Source of the DNA: Pelagophyceae sp. CCMP2097
Lineage: Eukaryota > Sar > Pelagophyceae
Assembly: GCA_026770575.1 (NCBI GenBank)
Contig: MU657164.1
Location: forward strand, 1,375,678-1,418,403
Length of the DNA: 42,726 nt
Direction of reading: 5' to 3'
Position numbers and translations under genes: made by a program. The notes beneath the pieces are model-generated. The model did not search any database, was not told the origin of the DNA, and was given only the letters and a program-made list of their open reading frames with translations. This document shows, piece by piece, positions 19,255 to 30,100 of this stretch (positions are counted from its first letter, which is position 1; each line of letters begins with the position of its first letter).

Positions 19255-22033
19255 CTATCGCCGTCGGATGAGCAGGTCCGGGAGCTGCGCCAGGCCGACG
19301 ACGGTGAGGCCCTGGGACCGCGCCTGCTGATAAAGCTGCGAGTACTCGACCGGGGAGCCGTCCTTGAGAACTTCGCCGCAGACCAGAGCGGCGGCGCCGG
19401 CGAGCGCGGTCGTGGTTGCGCCGTCGTGGTCGGCAATGAGCTTTTCGCACGCTAGAATCGCAGAGGCGGAGAGCGACTCGGACATGACGACGACGAAGTA
19501 GCGCTTTTTCGCCTTTGCCGGCGCCCGAGACGCTTCGGACGGAACGGACGTGGAGTTGAAGGCGACGGACGTGGCGTTGAACGCGGGCGCCTGGGACTTT
19601 GAGATCCAACCTCCGTCGACGCTCGCCGGCGCGAACACGGGTTTCGCCGGCGCGCGGGTTTGCTGCGTGTGCGACGTCAGCGAGGCCATGTACGAAACGA
19701 CGCGCGGGTGCGCGCGGACCGCCTTTTCGTCAAAGCCGACGACACCTGTATCGTGCACCGTTTCGGCCCCTGGAGCAACGCCGCTCTGCGACGTCTCGAG
19801 GCATCCGCTCTGCGGGGTCGCACGGCAGGCAGAGACGCACGCAGGCGCTTCAGGTCCGTCGCGCGCGAGACGGCCGTGTACGCCTGCGTAGAGCGGGTGG
19901 CGCAGGTGCATGCGATTTGAGGCATCTCTGCCATCCCCGGCATCTCTGCCATCCCGGGCCTCGTTCCCACCGCCACCCAGACACAAACGCGCCTGCCCCG
20001 CCTCGAAGCAGCCCTTCAAGTCGACTTCGAGGAGGTCGAGAGTCTGGCCCTGGGCTTTGTGGATCGAAATGCACCTAGCCTCGTGCGATTTCGACGTTTG
20101 AACGTTCCTTCGTGGCTTCACGACACCCGCTCCCCAGCACGCACCAGGCGAGTCGGAGCGGGAACTGGGTGCGCGAGGCCTTTGTCGTGGAGCCTTCTTC
20201 GACCTTTGAGACTTCTCGGCCGATTTTGTGCGAGGTGCCTGATGCAAACTTTACTAAAATAAATTCAATGTCCTTTTCCGTCCCTAAAAGCGCCGCGCGG
20301 CCGGGCGGCGTCTGGAAGTTGAGAAAGGCCTCGACGACGCCCCGAGCGCCGTTGACGAGGCCCTGCTCGATGTCGGTGTTGGCGAGGAGCATGACCTGCA
20401 GAGGATGTATCACACGATGCCCTGTCCCGTACGTCGGCAACGGGAGAATGCGCCCGCTCGACTCCGCTCCGACCGCACCTGCGCGCCGACCTTTAACGCG
20501 AGCGCTGCGGGGAAGTTGGAGTTGCGCCTGCGGGGGACGTGGTCTTTGGGCGTCCAAGAGCATGGTCGGGTTTTCCACGGGGCGGGTTGCCACGGACACG
20601 GTGGATGACTGCAGCGCTGACAAGTGCGGCTCTGCTCCAGAGTCGTTTGCGGATATTTCAAAGGCCTCTCCAGGCAAGGACTTGAGGGAAGCAAGGCGTT
20701 GGGCGTTGACCTAGAGTTGGGCGTCAGGGCGTTGACCCAAGTTGGTCGATCCGACGAGGCTGCGAAAAAGAAAGAAAGAAAAAGGGCCAGGATTGATTTT
20801 TATCAAATGACGTTACCTTGTCCACATCGGCATTGTAGCAACTCAATCGAGTCGGTTCCACAGGGGCAAACCTCGACAAATCCGTCTTCGCAAGACCCTT
20901 CAACGTCGAGATCGACGCCGGCGACAGCTTCGCCACGCGCATCTCGTTGAGGAGACCGACGAAATTTCCATCCTGGGGTGAGGGTTGATTCTTCAGAGCG
21001 CCATCCTGGGGTCAAGCGTGGCCTCACAGTGGGACCAACTCACGCACCTTTTGCCGGAAGACCTTCGTGAGCGCCACTTGCCGTTGGAAGCATCGGCCCC
21101 ACGCCTCGGCCTCAAAGGCGAAGAAGTATTTGTCCGAAGAAGATTGGCCTTTCATCACTGGTGGTAATTGCAAAAAATCACCACAGACGATGAGCTGCAC
21201 TCCCCCAAAGGCCTCGTCCGAGCCCCGCACGCTCCGCGCCACGTGCTCCAACTTGTCGAACATGCCTGCCGGTGCGTCTTGACTCGATGAGAGCCCACCA
21301 GTGCCCCTCCAGGAATTCCGAGCCTCCCTGTCGGCATTGCCTCACCCGCGTCGATCATGCTGATCTCGTCGATCACGAGTGCCCGGCAGTCCTTCCACCG
21401 CTTCGCCGCGTACCGGTTCGCCCCGACCTGCGCTTTGATAAGGCGGGCGAAACGCAAAGGCGCCGTCGGCAGGCGCGACGCAAACGGTGCCGAGGCCGCA
21501 CCTTGCGGGCCAGCGTGGCCGCGTCGTCTGTTCCGAGACCGACGCCGGCGAAGGCGTTGACGGTGGTGCCTCCGACCTGAGAGATCGGAGCACAGGTGGA
21601 GAACGTTGGTGCGTCGACCCGTTTGTGCGTCGACACCCGAGCATCGACGCGTCTCTCGCCGGCCTGTGTCTGGGGCAGACGGACACGGCGCTCTCGACCG
21701 GGGCACGGCGCCCCCGTTCTCGCGAGGCGCCCGCTCTCGCAAGGCGCCCCGCTCTTTCGAGGGAGAGAGACAGACCTGCGTCGCGGCGGCTCCCGTGCTC
21801 GCCGTGACGTAGACACCCCGTCCTCGGTGTTCTTCGTTCAACGCCTTGATGATGGCCCGGAGCGTAAAGGACTTGCCCGTGCCCGCCGATCCAGTGAAGA
21901 AGGTGGACTCTCCCCTTCGGATTGAGGCCACCACAGCCTGCTGTTCCTCTGACAGAGGCAGAGGAGGCGCAGCCACCTTCTGCTTCTTCAACGCGCCCCC
22001 CGGCAACTTGCTCTTCTGCAACCACTGGTCCAT
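19255..22033 (-). CDS. PIF1-family DNA helicase with C-terminal BRCT-like domain
   Basis: The start is MDQWLQKSKLPGG (22033). Ten exons give helicase motifs in order: Walker A TGSAGTGKSFTLR, Ia YVTASTGAAATQ, VGGTTVNAFAGVGLG, II ALVIDEISMID, III QLIVCGDFLQLPPV, VFRQKDGNFVGLLNEMR, PTRLSCYNADVDKVN, VMLLANTDIEQGLVNGARG, SIHKAQGQTLDL, and VI QAYTAVSRATDLKRLR, then GFDEKAVRAHPRVVSYM. Introns: 21577-21775, 21428-21501, 21266-21345, 20973-21047, 20711-20816, 20396-20478, 20075-20144, 19884-19992 (GC-AG), 19746-19840; one more lies unresolved in 20479-20710. The last 85 residues (YFVVVMSES...LVCGEVLKDG...GLTVVGLAQLPDLL) resemble a BRCT fold. PIF1 unwinds G-quadruplexes, forks and telomeric ends, 5' to 3'. 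No Rep domain, so it is not a Helitron. Confidence 0.82.
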
Positions 22034-22570
22034 GCCCCGGGAGCGCCGCGCGCGTGAAGAGGGCGGCGGTGCTCGGAGAGGGATTTTGAAAATGGCCCGA
22101 ACCGCCAACGGAAGACGCGAACAAATCCTCTCTCCGATGGTCGCGATCGCCCCCGGCCGCCCGGCGCCCCCGCCAGCTGCCCCCGCCCGGGCCGCTCGGG
22201 ACTCGGCGTCGGGAGCCGGGCTCGACCTCCAGCGCGAGTCGAGTCGAGGATGCCCCTCATGGCGGGCGCCCAGTCGCGAGCGGGCGCACTCTGCAGCTGT
22301 TGCGCGCCCCCCCCGGGGAGAGAGCGCCCAGAGGCGAAGGACGCAGGAAGCGTGGTAGGGGCGAGGCTTGCTTGAAAGGAGGTTCGTTTATCGAGGTTGC
22401 ATTCTCGCGTATCATTTGCGCGGCTCTCGAGAGTGCCACACGTCTCTGTAGGGGCGGCGTCATGGCACAGAGTGCTCTCCGTTTCCGGCGGTCCGTCTAA
22501 AGCGGTCCGTCGCAGGGGCTCAGATGGCGGGGCTCAGAAGAGGGCGGTCGGGAGGAGGAGGTTGGTGGGT
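22034..22570. other. Spacer between the PIF1 gene and the membrane/shugoshin-motif gene
   Basis: No gene is supported. It should hold the PIF1 promoter and the 3' end of the neighbour. Confidence 0.35.
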
Positions 22571-23630
22571 TCAGACATAGCCTTCTGGCCGGCGCATTTT
22601 GGAGCTGAGCGAGGGTTCGGCGTAGTTCACCTCGCGCACCGTCGCCCGCCGCTTGTGCGGCATGCCGTCGATTGAGAGCGACATCCGGCCCGTGGAGTAG
22701 TCGTCTGAGCGAGGCGTGCGGCCGTGGCCGTCCGTCACCCGCGGCGTCACCGACGGCGGCGTCGACGGCGGCTGAAGCTCGCGCGGCGACCCGGGCGGCG
22801 ACAGCGGCGCGCCGTCGGCCAAAGTTGAAGGCGAGGAAGAAGCCGGCTCGGAAGAGGCCGTTTCGGCGCCGGTCGACGCTCGGCCCCAAAACGTGTTGTA
22901 AAGAGCATTCAGAGCCCCGGACAGCGAAAAGAGGAGGGGTGGCACGGCCACGACGACCAAAGTGGAAAAGGCCAGCACGCGGTGCGCCAGCATGGCGCGG
23001 AACGCGCGCTGGAGAGCCTAGTCGACGCTTTGAGTCGACTGCCAACGGCGCTTCAACGCCCGCCGCGGCGACGCACCGGCGCCTCCTCCTCCTCGGTCTG
23101 CACGGCGACGAGCGCGGCCGCGCACTGCCGCTCGAACGGCGGCTCGGAAAAGGCGACGAGGTCCTATCGCGCGGTTGCTTCATTTCGCACGTTTTTTCGC
23201 TTTGGAAACGAGGCGGCGGGGCGCCTTTTCGACGCGGCGACGGACCTGGGCCGCCTTCAACGACAGCGCCCGCCGCGCGCCGAGGGCGCGCGCGCCGCCG
23301 CCGCCGCCGCAGATGCAGGAAACGAGCCTATTTTCGAAAACGCGCGTCATAAGTCGCCCCCCACAAAGGAAGACGCGTCCAAACGTCGTGTCGGCCTCAC
23401 AGGATGATGCCACAGGCGGCGACGCGTCGGCGGTCGTCGCGGCGGCGCGCGGCGGCGTCTTGCGCGGTGAAGACTCGGAGCAAGGCGAAGGCGTCCTTGC
23501 CCTTGTCCGGCAAGCGCGGCGGCAGCGGCGGCGGCGACTCGCGCGCGGGGGCGTGCGGCGACTCGGGCATCGGCGCGAACTGCCCGGTGCCGCGGTTGTA
23601 GACCGGGATGAGCTCCTTGACCGTCGACAT
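22571..23630 (-). CDS. Membrane protein with shugoshin-like C-terminal motif
   Basis: Four exons (23401-23630, 23246-23327, 23077-23163, 22571-23017) join in frame to 281 residues beginning MSTVKELIPVYNRGTGQF. Introns of 73, 82 and 59 nt have donors GTGAGG, GTCCGT and GTGCGT. A Pro-rich region is followed by a hydrophobic stretch (VAACGIILLVSCICGG), a helical acidic segment, a clear membrane segment (VLAFSTLVVVAVPPLLFSL) and a disordered Ser/Pro tail. The extreme end (REV, then NYAEPSLSSKMRRPEGYV) matches the conserved basic C-terminal motif of shugoshins, which protect centromeric cohesion by binding phosphorylated H2A. The coiled coil expected at a shugoshin N-terminus is absent. Exon 2 could instead read to a stop at 23180, giving two separate proteins. 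Confidence 0.6.
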
Positions 23631-23869
23631 GGCGCCAACGTACAATTGTAGAAGAAGAATAACGAAGAACGAATGAACCGGGTTTCCAGGATTTTCGCAG
23701 AACATTCTGGGAGTTTTTGCCGATCTTTGGGGTCTGCGCGACGGCGCCGCCGCGGGCGGCGGGAGCAGCTCGGCGCGACCGCAGTGCATCCCGGCGAGGG
23801 CCCACTCGACGTCTCCGATGGGTGTGGAAGAGGAGCGGTCGGGAGAGCCGCTCGACACTGAGTCGCAGG

Positions 23870-24045
23870 AGCTTAAACGGGTTCGGGTTTACCCGAAACC
23901 CGCGGGTCGGGTTTGCCGGGTTTGCGCGTTTTGGCCGACCCGTCGACCCGCGGGTCTGGCCGTGGCCCAAACACGAACCCGACAGGCGCGCCGGGTGGCA
24001 AACCCGCGGGTACCTGACAAACCCGCGGGTTTTTCTATTTAACTC
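23870..24045 (-). repeat. AACCCG-rich dispersed repeat, copy 1
   Basis: Dense in AACCCG/CGGGTT words, with the shared stretch GACCCGCGGGTCTGGCCGTG. Similar copies occur at 25010-25205, 39821-40033, 40866-40990 and 42355-42540. This copy runs in the opposite orientation to the last three. It is noncoding. Confidence 0.7.
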
Positions 24046-24169
24046 CGGTAGACCCCATTGGGAGCTGGCCCCGTCGACGCGAGCATCTCCAAGTGAATGT
24101 GAGATGCCTATGGATGCCATATGGCATCCCATGTGCCATAATGCAATATGCAACGCAGCGGCTCAGGCT

Positions 24170-24850
24170 CCGCAGAATCAGAGGCCGACGGCGCACCATG
24201 ACGCAGTCAGGTCGAATTCTCCGCCTGTCGATGGACGTGCAGTCTCTCGGTCCACCGGGTCCGCCAAGGACTCGAAAGCACTGTCCAAAGCCCCGTCGTC
24301 AAAACGTCTTCGCCCCACGCCGTGGCCCTGGATCAGAGCCTGAGAGCGCACCATGACACCGTCTACTCGATTCCTCGGTCCGTCCCTCGATGTACTCGCC
24401 CGTCGCAGCTCGTCGCGTCGGCGCAGGCCGCGGAAGCACCGTCCAAAGACCCGTCGAACATCCACGCACGGTACTCTGCGACAAGGCAGCGCAGCGACCC
24501 GGCGCACGATGGTGCATCCATCCACCTCAACAGCCGTCCCACCGAGGCACCGCGTCGCATGCCCAGGACTCGGAAGCACCGCCAAAGCCCCCGTTGTAAA
24601 AGAACGTCAGACGGCTTCATCCCGCGGCGTGCTAGAGATCATAGCTCCGTGGCTCTAGATCATCGCACAGCGGCGCGGCGCGTTGCTGTCTCGACGACCC
24701 ATACGTCCGTCGATGGACACGCAGGCGTCGTTGCCCGCCGCGTCGGCGCAGGCCACGGAAGCATCGTCCAAAGGCCCGTCGGAACGTCCACGCACTGTAC
24801 TCTGCCGCAGCGCAGTGTAGCGACCTGGCGCACGATGATACAACCGTCTT
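24170..24850. repeat. Degenerate tandem repeat region
   Basis: Three to four diverged units share GCGCACCATGAC/GCGCACGATG, a TCGATGGAC-type word, GTCGGCGCAGGCC.CGGAAGCA, CGTCCAAAG.CCCGTC and CACGCACGGTACTCTGC. They start near 24190, 24347, 24500 and 24700. No protein family is seen in any frame. Confidence 0.5.
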
Positions 24851-25009
24851 TCCTCAACAGGCGCCTGCGCCGCACCCTGGAAGCCCGAAATCTGATCGTA
24901 CCGGGTTTTCTCAATTCGGGTTTTCTCAATTCGTGTGTTACATATAATGGGCTTCGGCGCGCGATCGCGAGCGGCGTTGACGCCGCGGGTACGGTGGCTC
25001 TCCGGGAAG

Positions 25010-25205
25010 GGGCTTTAAAGTACGGGTTCGACCCGAACCCGACCCGAACTTTAGCGTGTGTCGACGAGCAAACCCGCGACCCGCGGGTCTGGCCGTGGCC
25101 CCGACCCGAACCCGACCTCTCGAAGACGTGCTTGATCGTTCGACAAACCCGCGACCCGAGGGTTCGGCACAAATTGGAAACCCGACCCGACCCGAATACA
25201 TCGTC
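25010..25205. repeat. AACCCG-rich dispersed repeat, copy 2
   Basis: Contains runs such as GACCCGAACCCGACCCGAA and the family word GACCCGCGGGTCTGGCCGTG, as in copy 1. It lies just downstream of the minus-strand gene that ends at 25242. Confidence 0.7.
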
Positions 25206-25241
25206 TCTGGTCCTACCGTTTGCTGATTCAAAGGCGGACGA

Positions 25242-26773
25242 TTAGCTCTCCGCGAGGCAGACGATTGGGTAGCACCAGTCGAGTGGGATGCCGCCTTGGA
25301 GTTCTTTTTGGAATGTTTGAGGTGGGAGGGCGGTGATGCAAACGAAGAGGAAGCCGTCCCTGGCAATGCACTCCCCGTGCTCTTTCTCCGTTTCAGAATA
25401 CATCTGCTTGAAGGCCATCTTGTTGCGCAAGAGGCCCGCGCCGCCTTCCAAGAAGATTTCTTTTCGAAAGCCTACCCACCTTTTCGAAAGCCCGCATCAA
25501 AAGGTCCGCGCCCAAGAGCCGCATCACCAAAGCCCCCCGCGCTGCACCACCAAAGCCCCCCGCGCCGCATCACCAAAGCCCCCCCACGCTCCAGAGGCGC
25601 ACCTTCGCGCTTGCAGAGCTGCTCCAGGTTCGCTTTCGCGCCGTCGCAGTCGCCGAGTTCCAGGGCCACGGCGGCGCCGGTTTTCATGCCTTGGACGGCC
25701 TGGAGAAGCGCGTCTCCTCCAGAAAGACCATCAGTCCAAAGGACGCACCTTGCTCCTCGCCTCCTCCATGCACGCCTTTGGCTTGGGCCGCAGCTTGTCG
25801 CGCAGCGGGAGGGAGAGGGGCGAGAAATCGATGAGGACCTATAGGAATATTCTAGAGGCTCTACCCGGCGGTCGCCAGGCAACCGCGCGCGTTGTACGCC
25901 TCGACGCGGCCTCTCACGTCATTGTTTTATGGGATGGACACTGGTTCGGACGCCCTTGAAGCGGAAGAACGTTGCGACCTTTCTGTCCTCCGACCCGTCC
26001 AAGATCAAAGGCGTCTTCTTCTCCTCGAGAATGATCCGCCGCACTTCGTCCATCAACCCAACCAAAGGCACGTTCGGCAGGCCGTTGAATGCGTCCACAG
26101 CACCTTGTTCTATTAAAGGTTCGACGCAATCCGATGGGCGCGTAGAACGCACTTCTCTTGTTAAAGAATGGATATAAAGGTAACAACCCGCGCCTCCCAA
26201 AAGCTTCAGCCAAGTCCCGAGGCCCTCGAGTTCGTTGAGCTCGGCGGGCGAGAGGCCTGTGACTGGGACGAGTAAGGAGTCTGTCACCTCTTCTTTCTTG
26301 TCGTCGCCTCGAAGGATGGCCGCAGCTTCCCTTTCGTTCTTCGTGTCCTCCGCGCTGCCGCTAAAGCCTTTGGAGTAGTCCGCCGGCTTTGCCGCGAACG
26401 CGGCCTGGCGGCGGACCGACTCCCGTTTTAAAGCCGCCTCCAACACAGTTGCCGCCGCTTCAGCTTTGTCTTCCACGGTCATGCGCCTTGCTTTTAACAG
26501 CACTTCCGCCGACGTCTCCACCGCGACGTTGAGACCCTTTGCGCGCGCGTGGGCGAGGACGGCGGCGCGGGAGATGGTTACCTAGGCTTGGGATGACGCG
26601 GGACCGGTGCCTCTTTCGTGCGACACTGCAGCAACAGGCAGGCGCACCTCTCCCGTGATGAAGTTCTCCTCTGCTGCGGCGTCGTAGGCTGCCTTATCCC
26701 AATGTTCGCCGCAGAGGGTTTCCGCTGCTTTGGCGTCCATGGACTCCGGCAGCGCCGACGCAGCAGCGCCCAT
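25242..26773 (-). CDS. Probable N-myristoylated protein with a WW domain
   Basis: Five exons (26648-26773, 25952-26581, 25749-25838, 25603-25699, 25242-25471) join in frame to 390 residues. The N-terminus MGAAASALPESMD is a strong N-myristoylation signal, and the following acidic helix (YDAAAEENFITGEVTISRAA) looks like a half EF-hand-type segment. Residues about 166-193 form a WW domain (GTWLKLLGGAGCYLYIHSLT, REVRSTRP), a binder of Pro-rich peptides. The second half has KTPLILDGSEDRKVATFF, KANLEQLCKREGF and a final DGFLFVCITALPP...LDWCYPIVCLAES. I recall a similar layout in large algal dynein-like or unknown proteins but cannot name the family. Introns are 49-131 nt; 25472-25602 contains three copies of a 22-bp CACCAAAGCCCCC unit. 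Confidence 0.7.
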
Positions 26774-27153
26774 CACCGCGCGACCAAGTGGACTGCTGCG
26801 AGGACAACGAGCCCCGCTGCTGGGACCGCGTGAGAGCCCGACTGCTGCGAGGATCACGCGCGAGCCCTCGAGAGCCCGACTGCTGCGGGGATCACACTCA
26901 AGTGCCCAGCGGGGCGAGGCTCACACTCGAGCGAGCTCAGCAGCGCACGCCTGCCAGTATCGGACGACGATCGACCAAGTCTCCTACTCGAACTCGTTTC
27001 GTTGTCCCGGGGCCGCGTTGGCAAAGTCCTCGCCAAAAAAGCGTGCGAACGTTCACGCGTTCGCCGAAGCCCTCATGCTGGATTGACTTACCTCCTGGCG
27101 GTGCCTGGCGTATGCGCAGTTGGCCTGCGTGGTTCCAGTGGCCTTGAGAGGCA
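26774..27153. other. Divergent 380-bp promoter region
   Basis: It lies between two genes that start outward, at 26773 (minus) and 27154 (plus). It carries short near-tandem copies of GAGAGCCCGACTGCTGCG (about 26832 and 26870) and related CTGCTGCGAGGA words. No known promoter element is recognised. Confidence 0.45.
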
Positions 27154-30100
27154 ATGCAGCCGCGCCTGTTCGACGCGGCCCCGCAGCCGATTTTGCCGAA
27201 GATCGCATCACCCAACGCGCACCCTACCGCGGCGCAGCAGCCGCCGCCATATATGATGGACGACCCGCACGCGCCGAGACAGGTGCGTCTTGTCTGAAGC
27301 GCCACTCGCCCCACGCGCCGCCAGGTCCACTACCCGCACCACGCGCCGCACCACGCGCCGCACGCCTCTCCGCCCCAGCGCGCGCACGAGCCGCATCGCC
27401 GCTCGGAGCCGCCGCACCAGCCGCGGCCTGGGCCGAGGGACGCGGACCCGCACCGTCACGCGTACCCGCACCCGCCGCGGCCTCACGCCGACGCGCGCGA
27501 CGCCTCGAAGCCGCGCGGGCCGCCGTCGCCGTGGCGGCCGCCGCGCGGGCCGGCGGGCGCGCAGGACGCCCAACGGCCCTCGGCCGACAACGGGCGCCGG
27601 CAGCCGCAGCACCAGCAGCACCAGCACCAGCAGCACCAGCAGCGCTGGCCGAACCAGCAGCACCAACAGCAGCACCAACAGCACCAGCAGCACCAGCACC
27701 ACCACCACCAACAGCACCACCAACAGCACCAGAACCAGCAGCACCAGCACCACCAACAGCACCACCAACAGCACCAGAACCAGCAGAACCAGCACCATTC
27801 GAACCCCCGCCTGTCGAACCCACGCCTGTCGCCGACGGACCAGGTCGTCCACGCGCTGCGCGGCGGGAACGTCGACGCTGCGATGGCCGCCATTGCCAAG
27901 GTGAGCATCCCTGCCTGTTCAATGCCGAGGGCGGACTGTACCACTCTCCTCTAGGTCAAGTCGCTCGAGGGCTTCGCCCCAAATGCTATGCTTGTGGACA
28001 TCGTTTCGCTGGCCGCGCAGCAGGGCACCACGCAGCTCGTGCGCGTGCTGGCATGGCGAGAAGGCGGCGTCGGTCTGGGAAACCCGGACCGTCCCACCTA
28101 CGAGTCGTAAGAGCACCATCCGAGTAGAGATGAAGGCCCCGGCACGACGTTTTCACCGTTCGCTTAGGTGCTCGGATCCGGACGCATCACCGGGCCGGAG
28201 CCTCGGGCAGCGCGTGGAACTCGACTGGAAGGCCCACGCGCGCCTCTTCGATTCGTTAGCAGAATTGGCAAACCTTCGGCCTGTTGCGCTGCGGCTTTTA
28301 GCGAATTGCGCCTTGAGTTCCGACGACCCTTCGGATGACATTCAAATCCTCCCGAAGACCGACCTCGGCCTCGACGCCGACCTCCTCGAGCCCCTGCCGG
28401 ACCGCGTCGTCGATCCGGACGAGGTGATGCTCGACGAGGAGGCGGCCGAGGGCCGAGCGACCAAACTGCTGTTCAAAAGCTCAGTCGGCGCAGAGTCGCT
28501 GCGCGGCTGGTACGCTTTGCAGCCCGGCGACGCATCGCGGTGCTACAAGTCTCAAGGCGAAAACCCGTGGTTTTGTTTCTTCGCCGAATTTTCGCCCTCA
28601 AGGAGAGGGTGGTGGATCGCGGCGTCGGCCAACTCACCGACGTCTGTCGCCGCGCACTGCCCCTGCGACGACGCTTCGCCGCCTCGGAAGGGTTGGCACG
28701 TGGCGGACGTTGTAGACGGTCCTCGATTCGATTGCGACGGCGGCTTCTTGACGTCGGAGCCCACCCTCCCGGGCGCTTTGCGGTGGAAACCGGGCGTTTT
28801 GAATGCCGTCCGCGCCCTCAAGCCGCGGCAGCTGCGCGGGATTGTGAAGGGTGCGGCGCCCAATTTTTTTGGGCATCATGCATCAAAACTGATGATGAGC
28901 TACGCGGCCAAACTCATCCAGGCGCGGCAATGCCTCATCGAATGCGAGGCAGAGGACGGCCGGTGGCGGCGCGTCGACGGCTCCGGCGCGGTCTGCGGCG
29001 AACATGTCGAATGTTCGTTTTTGGCACAGGCCGGCTCTGCGGCGGAGCCCGTCGAGGCCGGCTTTGCGGCGGAGCCCGTCGAGGCAGCCGCAGCAGATTC
29101 TGTCGTCGCGGCGGCCGGCGCGGCGTCTTCCCGCGCGGCCGACGCGCTCAACGACGCGCCCCGCGTGGGAGACGCCTTCCTCTTCGTCAAAGCGCCAGAG
29201 GGTCTGCTTGCGGCGGCGGCCGGATCTCTGCTCGCGGCGCCGCAGGGCACCATCGTCCGCTTACTTGGCCGCAGGGCGGTGGTGCGGTTTTCCAACGGCG
29301 CCTTTTCGCAAGACGACGCCTCTTGTTACAGTCTGCGCAGAGTGCCTAACCGCTCAGCCTTTGAAACCAAACGCGCCGCTTTCGCAGCTTTGGTCGCCCA
29401 AGGCCCAGCGTCGCCGCGCCTCCGCGCCCTCGCTCTACGCGACGACTCTGCGGTTGGGCAAGGCGCGGCGGAGTCGGCGGACAAGATTGCGGCGGACAGG
29501 ATTGCGGCGGACAAAAAGTCGGGCAAGTGCCTCCTTCTGGCGGATATGAACGGAACTATGCTCATCAGAGCCTCGGCCCCCATCGCGGGCCGCGTCGCGG
29601 ATGTGGTGCACGCGGGGCGGCATTATTATGTGCGGGAGCATGCTCGGGACCTCGTCGCGTTCGCGCAGGAGCACTTTGTCTTTGCCTTTCTGACGAGCAT
29701 GAAATTGCGAAACGCCCAGGCCGGCGCAGACGTCATCGAGGCCGCGCTCTCGGCGCCCGCGGCGGGGGAGACGCAGCAGCCGCAGCAGCCGCAAGGGCCG
29801 CCTTGGCAGCAGCCACAAGTGCCGCCGCAAGGGCAGCCGCAAGGGCCGCTGCCGCAAGGGCCGCCGCAGCAGCAGCAAGCGCAGCAGCAAGGGTCTTCGC
29901 AGCAAGGGCCGCAGCAGCATTCGACGCAGCAGCCGCCGCGGCGCCGCATTCCCGTTTTTGCGGCAGAATTTAACAAACCCGACGATGACCAAGAACTGCG
30001 AAGGCACGCCTGGGACACGGTGCGCGATTTAGACCGCGTCTGGGACTACGGCGTTTCGCGAGGCTTCGACGCGACGAATACGCTCATGATCGACGACACG

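Noticed and set aside
19255..22033. PIF1 gene as part of a Helitron transposon
   Set aside because: No Rep/HUH endonuclease domain is visible, and the N-terminus starts cleanly just before the Walker A region.
27208..27852. Minus-strand frame very rich in Leu and Val that looks like a membrane protein
   Set aside because: It is the antisense of the CAG/CAC repeat that codes for Gln/His. The plus frame joins in register with flanking exons through two good introns.
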